Below, in pieces: positions 25,184-32,910 of a stretch of DNA of 34,881 nucleotides (its first letter is position 1; every line of letters begins with the position of its first letter). The stretch comes from Nostoc sp. 'Lobaria pulmonaria (5183) cyanobiont' (GTDB lineage Bacteria > Cyanobacteriota > Cyanobacteriia > Cyanobacteriales > Nostocaceae), in NCBI RefSeq assembly GCF_002949795.1, contig NZ_CP026696.1:1-34881 (forward strand). Direction: 5' to 3'. The notes below the pieces were generated by a model. It worked only from the letters and a program-made list of their open reading frames with translations. It searched no databases and was not told the origin of the DNA. The translations under genes were made by a program, and so were the position numbers.

Positions 25184-26400
25184 GAGAACATTGGATAGAT
25201 TCTACTATTGGTGATTTGTGTGAGGTTATTGCAGGACAGTCACCAGCAGGAGAATATTACAATCAAGAGGGTATAGGTCTTCCCTTTTATCAAGGCAAAA
25301 AAGAGTTTGGTCAAAAGTTTATAGGAAAGCCTCAAACGTGGACTCGAAAAACTACTAAAGAGGCAGAGTTGGGTGACATACTAATGTCCGTTCGTGCGCC
25401 AGTTGGGCCAATTAACTTCGCTACTGAAAAGATTTGTATTGGAAGAGGATTGGCGGCTATAAAAGCAGGAACTAAGATTGATCGTTACTTTCTTTTCTAT
25501 GGTTTACTATTCAAGCAAGATGAAATAAGAGGTAACGAAGGTGCTGTATTTGCGTCTATAAATAAAAATCAGATTGAGAGTATCAAGTTTTTTTATCCAC
25601 CACTCCCCGAACAAAAGCAGATTGTGGCGATTTTGGATGAGGCATTTGAGGGGATTGATAGAGCGATCGCAAACGCCGAAAAGAACCTCGCCAACGCCCG
25701 CGAACTGTTTGAAAGCTATCTAAACGCCATATTCACCCAGAAAGGCGATGGGTGGGAATGGGTTAGTCTGTCTGAGATAACGACTGATATTACTGATGGA
25801 GATCATCAACCTCCGCCTAAATCACAATCTGGTATTCCATTTATTACAATATCGAACATAGATAAACAGAATCGGAAAGTTGATTTCTCTAATACATTTA
25901 AGGTTTCACCTGAATATTTTGAAAAACTAAAGAGCAATCGAAAACCGCGTAAAGGTGACTTGCTCTACACAGTTACTGGTTCGTATGGAATTCCAGTTCT
26001 CGTTGATCATGATATGAATTTTTGCTTTCAGCGACATATTGGCTTGATAAGACCAAACGATGAAACCAATTCAAAATGTTTGTATTACATATTTTTATCA
26101 CGTTATCTTTTGAATCAAGCTGATGAATGTGCTACGGGTACTGCACAAAAAACAGTTTCTCTGAGCGGACTCCGACGCTTCTCTGTTCCCAAAATACCTA
26201 AAGAAAAACAGGAAATAATTGTTGCTGAACTTGATATTATATCAGAAAAAGTTTCTAGCCTCGAAACCATCTATCGCCAAAAAATCGCCGCCCTCAACGA
26301 ACTCAAACAATCCATCCTGCAAAAAGCCTTCACTGGCGAACTCACCGCAGACACCGCTAACCAGACAACAAAAGCCGCTAAAGAGGGAATTGCCGCATGA
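25180..26400 (+). CDS. hsdS: Type I restriction-modification specificity subunit
   Basis: 406 residues from a GTG that overlaps the hsdM stop by four bases. There are two target-recognition halves of about 150-180 residues, each beginning with an IGDLCEV/LSEITTD block. Each is followed by a helical conserved spacer: LPEQKQIVAILDEAFEGIDR after the first, and IPKEKQEIIVAELD after the second, which ends in LKQSILQKAFTGELT. The two halves determine a bipartite recognition sequence, which cannot be predicted by eye. The next gene starts with an ATGA overlap. Confidence 0.92.
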   Translation: MREHWIDSTIGDLCEVIAGQSPAGEYYNQEGIGLPFYQGKKEFGQKFIGKPQTWTRKTTKEAELGDILMSVRAPVGPINFATEKICIGRGLAAIKAGTKIDRYFLFYGLLFKQDEIRGNEGAVFASINKNQIESIKFFYPPLPEQKQIVAILDEAFEGIDRAIANAEKNLANARELFESYLNAIFTQKGDGWEWVSLSEITTDITDGDHQPPPKSQSGIPFITISNIDKQNRKVDFSNTFKVSPEYFEKLKSNRKPRKGDLLYTVTGSYGIPVLVDHDMNFCFQRHIGLIRPNDETNSKCLYYIFLSRYLLNQADECATGTAQKTVSLSGLRRFSVPKIPKEKQEIIVAELDIISEKVSSLETIYRQKIAALNELKQSILQKAFTGELTADTANQTTKAAKEGIAA

Positions 26401-27431
26401 GCAATGACCTGCCTCAACCGAGCGATCGCCTATTTCAGGAAATCAGACAGTTTATTGATGCCGCTAAACAACGCGCCGCCGTTGCCATCAATGCAGAAAT
26501 TACCCTGTTATATTGGCAAGTTGGTAAACGCATCCAAACCGAAATCCTACAAAATCAACGCGCCGAATATGGCAAACAAATTATTGTTTCTTTATCCCAG
26601 CAGCTAACCCAAACTTATGGTAAAGGCTGGAGCGAAAAACAACTACGGCATTGTCTACATTTTGCGGGAACCTTTGCTGATGAGCAGATTGTCTCCACAC
26701 TGCGGAGAGAATTGAGTTGGACGCATATCAAAACTCTAATGTATATTGATGAACCTCTAAAACGCGACTTTTACATCGAAATTTGCTGTTTAGAGGGTTG
26801 GTCATCCCGTCAACTGCAAGAACGCATCAACTCCATGCTATTCGAGCGCACTGCCCTATCCCGCAAACCAGAAGAAACCATTCGCCACGATCTAGAGCAA
26901 TTGCGCCAAGATCAACAACTATCACCTGATCTGTTGCTAAAAGACCCCTATATTTTAGATTTTCTGGATTTAAGCGATCGCTATCTCGAAAAAGACCTTG
27001 AAGATGCCATCCTGCGGGAAATCGAAAAATTCTTACTAGAACTTGGTGCAGGCTTTACTTTTGTCGCCCGTCAAAAACGCCTACAAATCGACAACGACGA
27101 CTTTTATATCGACCTGCTATTTTATAACCGCAAACTCAAACGCCTCGTCGCCATCGACCTCAAACTCGGTAACTTCCGTCCCGAATACAAAGGCCAAATG
27201 GAACTTTACCTGCGCTGGCTGGCCAAATACGAGCAAGAGCCTGATGAACAGCCACCACTGGGAATCATCTTATGTGCAGGTAAAAAACAAGAGCAAATCG
27301 AATTGCTAGAGCTAGATAAAAGCGGCATCCATGTCGCCGAATATCTCACCGTATTACCACCTAAAGAGTTGTTACAAGCTAAACTGCAAGAAGCGATCGC
27401 CACTGCCCGTCGGAGAATAGTGGACAGTTAA
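26397..27431 (+). CDS. DUF1016/YhcG-like PD-(D/E)XK nuclease
   Basis: 344 residues. The N-terminal domain (INAEITLLYWQVGKRIQTEI, then GKGWSEKQLRHCLHF) is the winged-helix DUF1016 N-region; the C-terminal part holds the nuclease core with DFYIDLLFYNRKLKRLVAID and LKLG, giving the D...DxK pattern near 235-256. This family frequently rides inside type I restriction operons between hsdS and hsdR. Its role there is unclear: accessory nuclease or independent defence. Start overlaps the hsdS stop (ATGA). Confidence 0.88.
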   Translation: MSNDLPQPSDRLFQEIRQFIDAAKQRAAVAINAEITLLYWQVGKRIQTEILQNQRAEYGKQIIVSLSQQLTQTYGKGWSEKQLRHCLHFAGTFADEQIVSTLRRELSWTHIKTLMYIDEPLKRDFYIEICCLEGWSSRQLQERINSMLFERTALSRKPEETIRHDLEQLRQDQQLSPDLLLKDPYILDFLDLSDRYLEKDLEDAILREIEKFLLELGAGFTFVARQKRLQIDNDDFYIDLLFYNRKLKRLVAIDLKLGNFRPEYKGQMELYLRWLAKYEQEPDEQPPLGIILCAGKKQEQIELLELDKSGIHVAEYLTVLPPKELLQAKLQEAIATARRRIVDS

Positions 27432-27434
27432 TAA

Positions 27435-27500
27435 TGGACAGTGGACAATTGACAAGAAGGCAATCTCAGTAACTGTCAACTGTCAATTGCCCACTGTCAA
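27435..27500. repeat. Short palindromic repeat between DUF1016 gene and hsdR
   Basis: Arms 27435-27454 and 27481-27500 pair at 18 of 20 positions around a 26-base loop (TGGACAGTGGACAATTGACA on the left). It belongs to the TTGACAGT-type palindromes common in cyanobacteria. It interrupts an otherwise overlapping operon and would form a strong mRNA hairpin. Confidence 0.7.
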
Positions 27501-27508
27501 CTATAAAA

Positions 27509-29851
27509 ATGAACGAAGCCGAAACCCGCGCTGAACTAATCGACCCCGCACTCAAAGCCGCCGGCTGGGGCATCACCGAAGGCAGTCGCATCCGCCGCGA
27601 AGTTATCGCCCCTGGTCGCTTAGTTGGCAATGGTAAACGCGCCCAATCAGACATCGCCGATTATGTTCTCGTCTATCGCGGTGAAAAACTTGCAGTCATC
27701 GAAGCCAAAAAACGCGGATTGCCCGATACCGAAGGCTTAGGACAAGCCAAAAAATACGCCGAAAAATTGCAGACGCGGTTCGCCTACTCCACAAATGGCA
27801 TCGGACTTTATCAAGTAGATATGCACACAGGTGCAGAAGGCTACGTCAACCAATACCCTACCCCCGACGAACTGTGGGATGTTACCTTCAGCGAAGCCAA
27901 CGAATGGCGAGATTGCTTTGCTGCCATACCCTTTGAAGATAAAAGCGGCACATGGGAAGCCCGTTATTATCAACATAATGCCATTAAGCACGTCCTAGAA
28001 GCGATCTGCCAAGGAAAAGACCGGATTTTGTTAACAATGGCAACTGGCACAGGTAAAACCTTCATCGCCTTCCAACTCGCCTGGAAACTCTTTCAAAGTC
28101 GTTGGAGCCTCAGCCGACAACCCACCCGTCGCCCGCGAATTTTGTTTCTAGCAGATCGCAATATCTTAGCCAACCAAGCCTATAACTCTTTCTCTGCCTT
28201 CCCCGACGATGCCCTCGTCCGCATCGACCCCGAAGCTATCAAAAAACGGGGTCGAGTCCCCAAAAATGGCAGTATCTTTTTTACCATTTTCCAGACTTTT
28301 ATGACCGGACGGGACGACGCTGGCAATCCTACACCAAAATTCAGCGACTATCCCCCCGACTTCTTTGACTTCATCATCATTGATGAATGTCACCGAGGTG
28401 GAGCCAGTGACGAAAGCACCTGGCGGGGCATTTTGGAATACTTCTCACCAGCAGTACAACTTGGACTCACCGCCACCCCCAAACGTGCCAACAACGCAGA
28501 CACCTACGCCTACTTTGGTGAGCCAGTCTATACCTATGCCCTCAAAGACGGCATCAACGACGGATTTCTTACTCCCTTTAAAGTCAGGCAAATCGAAACT
28601 ACTCTAGATGAATATATTTACAGCACCGAAGATGAACTTATAGAAGGTGCAGTAGACGAAGCCAGAACCTACACTGAAACTGACTTCAACCACATCATTG
28701 AAATTGCCGAGCGCGAACGTTACCGAGTGCAACTGTTCATGGAAGAAATTGACCAGAATCAAAAAACTCTGGTGTTTTGCGCCAACCAACCCCACGCCCT
28801 AGCGGTGCGGGATTTAATCAACCAAATGAAGATTAGCAGTGAACCTAATTACTGTGTTCGCGTCACCGCCGATGATGGAAAACTGGGAGAGCAGCACCTC
28901 AGCACTTTCCAAGACAATGAGAAAACTATCCCCACGATTCTCACCACCTCCCAAAAGCTTTCCACTGGGGTTGATGCCCGAAACGTTCGTAATATCGTAT
29001 TGATGCGCCCCATCAATTCTATGATCGAATTTAAACAAATCATCGGTCGCGGTACGCGACTATTTGATGGTAAAGACTACTTCACCATCTACGATTTCGT
29101 TAAAGCTTACGAACATTTCAACGATCCTGAATGGGATGGCGAACCCCAAGAACCTGTTCTCGTCAAAATTACCAGAGGCAGGGAGGAATCAGATAAACAC
29201 AATGTCTCCACAACAGATAGAGGCAAGAATAGAAACGAAAGTACAGAAGTTCCCCGCCCCAAAACCATCAAAATCAAACTCGCTGACGGCAAAGAACGCA
29301 CCCTTCAGCACCGGATGTCTACCAGCTTCTGGAGTCCAGATGGTAAACCCATGAACGCCTCTGAATTTGTGGAACGTCTCTTTGGTGAAATTCCCGAACT
29401 ATTCAAAGATGAAGACGAGCTACGGATAATTTGGAGCCGCCCCGACACCCGCAGAGCTTTATTGGAAGGACTGGCAGAGAAGGGCTACGGGGAGGAACAA
29501 CTCACGGAGATTAGTCGCCTGATCGATGCCGAGAAAAGCGATTTGTATGATGTGCTGGCTTATATCGCCTATGCCTCTGCACCCATAAGCCGCCGAGAGC
29601 GCGTCCTTGCTCACAAGTCCTTAATCTTCTCGCGCTATATCGGCAAACAGCAAGAATTTCTCGACTTTGTACTGGAGCAATACATCAAGGCAGGGGTGGG
29701 GGAACTTGATCGCACTAAATTACCTCAACTGTTAGAGTTAAAATATCATGCTGTTCGTGATGCTGTTGAAGAACTAGGGAGCGTTGCGAATATCAGTGAA
29801 GTGTTTATCGGGTTTCAGCAGTATTTGTATTCACAGGACATGGCAGCTTAA
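27509..29851 (+). CDS. hsdR: Type I restriction endonuclease motor/nuclease subunit
   Basis: 780 residues. The N-terminal nuclease domain has SDIADYVLVYRGEKLAVIEA with the ExK catalytic pair at 65-67. The motor follows: Walker A MATGTGKT at 177-184, DECH (IIDECHRGG) near 290, LTATPKR and the motif VI QIIGRGTRL. A helical C-terminal domain ends the protein and would contact the methylase. It translocates DNA and cuts unmodified DNA. Length is on the short side but typical for this EcoEI-like branch. Starts nine bases after the palindromic repeat. Confidence 0.94.
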   Translation: MNEAETRAELIDPALKAAGWGITEGSRIRREVIAPGRLVGNGKRAQSDIADYVLVYRGEKLAVIEAKKRGLPDTEGLGQAKKYAEKLQTRFAYSTNGIGLYQVDMHTGAEGYVNQYPTPDELWDVTFSEANEWRDCFAAIPFEDKSGTWEARYYQHNAIKHVLEAICQGKDRILLTMATGTGKTFIAFQLAWKLFQSRWSLSRQPTRRPRILFLADRNILANQAYNSFSAFPDDALVRIDPEAIKKRGRVPKNGSIFFTIFQTFMTGRDDAGNPTPKFSDYPPDFFDFIIIDECHRGGASDESTWRGILEYFSPAVQLGLTATPKRANNADTYAYFGEPVYTYALKDGINDGFLTPFKVRQIETTLDEYIYSTEDELIEGAVDEARTYTETDFNHIIEIAERERYRVQLFMEEIDQNQKTLVFCANQPHALAVRDLINQMKISSEPNYCVRVTADDGKLGEQHLSTFQDNEKTIPTILTTSQKLSTGVDARNVRNIVLMRPINSMIEFKQIIGRGTRLFDGKDYFTIYDFVKAYEHFNDPEWDGEPQEPVLVKITRGREESDKHNVSTTDRGKNRNESTEVPRPKTIKIKLADGKERTLQHRMSTSFWSPDGKPMNASEFVERLFGEIPELFKDEDELRIIWSRPDTRRALLEGLAEKGYGEEQLTEISRLIDAEKSDLYDVLAYIAYASAPISRRERVLAHKSLIFSRYIGKQQEFLDFVLEQYIKAGVGELDRTKLPQLLELKYHAVRDAVEELGSVANISEVFIGFQQYLYSQDMAA

Positions 29852-30171
29852 TTGGGCAGTTAACTGTTTTTACAAGGTTTGATAGCGATCGCTTGAAGGT
29901 TTTGACGAAACACCATGTTCGACACACCAAGCCCAGATGCAAGTATTACTTAATCCGTCTATACCCGACTTATTCATGGGGGTTTAGCAGTTTGCTGGAT
30001 CTTGGCAGACTATTTTTTGTATAGACTGGAAACTAGACTAAACTTTTAGACTGAGGTATTGCTGCCCTTCTTTAGTACAGGACGCAAAGAAGGAGCGTTT
30101 CATCTCATAAATCTACCCCATAAAGTGTCAATTAGCTCCGACTCAACTCAAGTTACTATCGAAGAGAAACA
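29852..30171. promoter_or_regulatory. Region between hsdR and the CBASS-like operon
   Basis: It has an inverted pair GTCTATAC (29957-29964) and GTATAGAC (30019-30026), a run of TAGACT motifs at 30022, 30034 and 30047, and a hairpin CCTTCTTT (30066-30073) with AAAGAAGG (30086-30093). These may be operator or terminator signals for the two operons. No gene is evident. Confidence 0.4.
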
Positions 30172-30582
30172 ATGAATATTGAGCAGACTGTCTTAGAAGT
30201 TTCAGGAGTAGAAATCACCAAAACTCTCTTAGTAGATTTGCAAAAACTCTCCTCTTACTCTGGAGAACCAGTAGCAGCAGTCTATGCAGATAACCTACTG
30301 CGTACTATGCGGTTCATGCGCGATAAATTACCTTTTGACCCCTATACAGAAGTGGTAATGGCGCTCCATGATGCACTTGCATTTCAAAACCGATGGATTG
30401 ACTATAATGCCAGTCAGTACAAGGGAGTTTATAACTTACTTACATCCATAGTCAATCAAGAGACAATCAACAATTTATCAGTTGAAGACTCTATTTTAAC
30501 TCTAGAAAACTTAGGCTTTGATAGCCTACCTTTCGGGGTAAAAATTGACGATAGCTTAGATACAGATGAAGACGAGTATTAA
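30172..30582 (+). CDS. Hypothetical protein, first gene of the CBASS-like operon
   Basis: 136 residues. Mostly helical with a short acidic, disordered C-terminus (DDSLDTDEDEY). No membrane segment, no metal motif and no family recognised. It lies six bases before the truncated nucleotidyltransferase and in line with the cyclase and effector. The overall composition could fit a regulator or accessory factor of the system. The start has GAAGAGAA upstream. Confidence 0.55.
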   Translation: MNIEQTVLEVSGVEITKTLLVDLQKLSSYSGEPVAAVYADNLLRTMRFMRDKLPFDPYTEVVMALHDALAFQNRWIDYNASQYKGVYNLLTSIVNQETINNLSVEDSILTLENLGFDSLPFGVKIDDSLDTDEDEY

Positions 30583-30588
30583 CACAGA

Positions 30589-30786
30589 ATGGAGGAAAAA
30601 TCTAGTCCATTAAAAGTGAAAAGATTGAGAACAATTGATAATGGTTTTAGAGATTTTCTACTAGAGCTTTCTTCTTCATTTTCTGAATTTCAAGGAACTC
30701 AAAGCCATCTTGCTTCCATAGAAAGCTTTCTTAGAGACAATTTTGGATTAACACGGTTTTTTCGTACTGGTTCCTTAATTTGTTAA
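30589..30786 (+). pseudogene. Truncated nucleotidyltransferase (N-terminal fragment)
   Basis: 65 residues ending FFRTGSLIC followed by a stop. The GSxx block is the start of the nucleotidyltransferase active site, which normally continues to the DxD pair; everything after it is missing. The preceding helix (SHLASIESFLRDNFGL) is of the type that precedes the GS motif in the CD-NTase/SMODS superfamily. It is not closely similar to the intact CD-NTase 24 bases downstream, so it is likely a remnant of a different cyclase gene rather than a simple duplicate. Confidence 0.6.
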
Positions 30787-30810
30787 CTAAGTTTAATAGA
30801 ATAAAATACA

Positions 30811-31686
30811 ATGCCAAAAACAATTTCACAAGGATTTAATAAGTTAAGAGAAAATCTTGAAATTACTTATTTGCAAGAGACTACAGTATCTACAAGGCAA
30901 AACAATGTGAGAGAAGCAGTTGAAAAAGAAATAATTGTACTCAATTCTTTTTTAACTGGTTCATATAAAAGAAGTACAATGATTGCTCCATTATCTGATG
31001 CAGATATAGATATTTTTGTTGTCTTGCATCCCCAATATTATTCTAATATTAATAGTCCATCTTATTTATTAGATAAAGTAAAATTTATTCTTAAAAAAAC
31101 TTATCCTAATACACCTAAAATTAGTAGAAATGGTCAGGCTGTTACTATTAATTTTAGTGAATTCCAGGTAGATGTTGTACCAGCATTCTGCCGTCAAGGA
31201 GGCGGATACCTTATTCCGAATTCAGTATTAGTAGAATGGATTTCTACAGATCCAAAAAAACATATCGAAATTTGGAGTGCAGCAAATACATCTCATAATT
31301 ATAAACTTGTACCTTTGATCAAGATGATTAAAGGCTGGAATAAAAAGCATGGTCGATTATTAAACTCTTTCCATCTAGAAAATCTTGTTATTCAAATTCT
31401 TAATAATGTTCAAATTTCAGATTTCCCCTCAGGAGTAAGATATATTTTTGATAAAGCAAGAGAAAGAGTAAAACTTCCAGTTATTGATCCTGCTGGGTAT
31501 GGAGGAAATATTGCAGCCTACTTAAATAAACAAAATCAAATAGATCATGTAGTTAATAAATTTGAGACTGCATATACAGCAGCTAGACAAGCAGAGATAT
31601 TAGCAGAGTATGGCAAGATAGAAGAGGCCTACAAACAATGGCGTATTATATTCGATAATTACTTCCCTACATATGGTATATCATAA
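30811..31686 (+). CDS. CD-NTase (SMODS) nucleotidyltransferase of a CBASS-like system
   Basis: 291 residues. The active site is intact: GS at 50-51 (FLTGSYKRST), the metal pair D65 and D67 (SDADIDIFV), and the third acid D121 (FQVDVVPAF). The C-terminal helical half (PLIKMIKGWNKKHG, SFHLENLVIQIL) is the OAS1-like lid seen in CBASS cyclases. The enzyme would make a cyclic oligonucleotide upon phage infection. It lies seven bases upstream of a four-helix membrane effector, forming a minimal two-gene (type I) CBASS. Product nucleotides are not predictable by eye. Confidence 0.88.
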   Translation: MPKTISQGFNKLRENLEITYLQETTVSTRQNNVREAVEKEIIVLNSFLTGSYKRSTMIAPLSDADIDIFVVLHPQYYSNINSPSYLLDKVKFILKKTYPNTPKISRNGQAVTINFSEFQVDVVPAFCRQGGGYLIPNSVLVEWISTDPKKHIEIWSAANTSHNYKLVPLIKMIKGWNKKHGRLLNSFHLENLVIQILNNVQISDFPSGVRYIFDKARERVKLPVIDPAGYGGNIAAYLNKQNQIDHVVNKFETAYTAARQAEILAEYGKIEEAYKQWRIIFDNYFPTYGIS

Positions 31687-31692
31687 ATTTAT

Positions 31693-32607
31693 ATGCTTAA
31701 TCTTATAAAAAAAGAACAGAATACTCAACGTCAGATTAATCGTATAGCAGCATCTAGTGTACTATATTCTCAAGCTAAATCTTGGCTGTTAGTTCAATTC
31801 ATATTAGCAGTTCCCATAACAATATTATTTTCTTTCTTAGTTATTTTTATCCCTAATTTTGATGTTTGGGCAGCATTCTATGGAATTTGTGTTTCTATTT
31901 TAGATGCAGCAATTATTGATAATTTTCAAAAGTATTTAAGACAACAAGCTGCCAAAATTCAAGAATTATTTGATTGTGATATTTTTCATTTAGAGTGGAA
32001 TTTTATCAAGGTTGGTAATCGACCAGATGCTGAATCTATTACTAGACTAGCTAAAAGTTTTAAAGATAAAAATTCAAAATCTATTGAGAGTTGGTATCCC
32101 CCAATAGTCGAAAATGTTCCGCTATCAATTGCAATAATAATATGTCAAAGGTCAAATTCTTGGTGGGATTTAAGTTTAAGAAAAACATATTTAGTTTGGA
32201 TTATAACAATTATTTGCTCAATCATCGTTACAGATTTTATAATTGGTATTTCAATAATTAGAACTTTAGATAAGTTTATTTTAGCTAGCCTTGCACCTCT
32301 TTCTCCTGCTATTTTATGGGCTGTTCGTGAGTATAGGCAACAAAATGAAGCGATTGAGCAACTAGAAAGATTAAAAGAATTTATTTTAACCCTTTTTGAA
32401 CAAGCCATTAATCAAACAATCTCTTCCGACAAACTTGAAAGAGAAATAAGGGAAGTTCAAGATGGAATTTATGAAAATAGGTGCAATAATCCAATGATTT
32501 TCAATTGGATATATAAACTATTACGTAACAGTCAAGAAGAAGCAATGAATAAAGGTGCTGAGGAGTTAGTTCAGGAAGCTTTACAAGCTTTAAACTCTAC
32601 CAAATAA
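31693..32607 (+). CDS. S-4TM pore-forming effector
   Basis: 304 residues with four membrane segments in two pairs (about 31-53, 57-75, 166-189 and 194-212) separated by a soluble middle of about 90 residues (FDCDIFHLEWNFIKVGNRPD) and a helical cytoplasmic tail. This spacing, the downstream position and the CD-NTase neighbour match the SMODS-associating 4TM (S-4TM) effectors, which are expected to open membrane pores when bound to the cyclic nucleotide. AT-rich, as is the cyclase. No terminator was recognised after it. Confidence 0.85.
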   Translation: MLNLIKKEQNTQRQINRIAASSVLYSQAKSWLLVQFILAVPITILFSFLVIFIPNFDVWAAFYGICVSILDAAIIDNFQKYLRQQAAKIQELFDCDIFHLEWNFIKVGNRPDAESITRLAKSFKDKNSKSIESWYPPIVENVPLSIAIIICQRSNSWWDLSLRKTYLVWIITIICSIIVTDFIIGISIIRTLDKFILASLAPLSPAILWAVREYRQQNEAIEQLERLKEFILTLFEQAINQTISSDKLEREIREVQDGIYENRCNNPMIFNWIYKLLRNSQEEAMNKGAEELVQEALQALNSTK

Positions 32608-32706
32608 AGCCAAGTTAAATTTTTATAAACCTAATGTAATAAAGGGGTTGATGGTGGCTTATAAGGTTAATTTTTAGAACAAAGGGAACACGTACACACC
32701 CAGATG

Positions 32707-32874
32707 TCACAAATCCCCCCAATCAAAATTCAGAAAACGTTGAGCATTCAGCTTGGTACATTTTTCAGTATGTTTAATATCCCGATGCCCTAAAAAATCT
32801 GGAATTTCCCTAGTGTTATAGCCCCGATTCACCAAAAGTGGACAAGACCCGCTAAAGTGAAGTAAACCTGACAG
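32707..32874 (-). pseudogene. Fragment of a tyrosine recombinase
   Basis: On the minus strand the frame reads LLVNRGYNTREIPDFLGHRD, then IKHTEKCTKLNAQRF, to a stop at 32707-32709. This matches the C-terminal end of integrases (FLGHRDIKHT followed normally by RYTELNA), but the catalytic Tyr is replaced by Cys and the upstream part is degraded. It is a decayed remnant lying between two CD-NTase loci and may mark a past insertion boundary. Confidence 0.75.
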
Positions 32875-32910
32875 GGCGCTCGCGGATTGTGCTTTACCTG
32901 ATTGCTGCTG

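Noticed and set aside
29940..30060. Possible insertion-sequence remnant between hsdR and the CBASS-like operon
   Set aside because: An 8-bp inverted pair exists, but no transposase fragment could be read in any frame.
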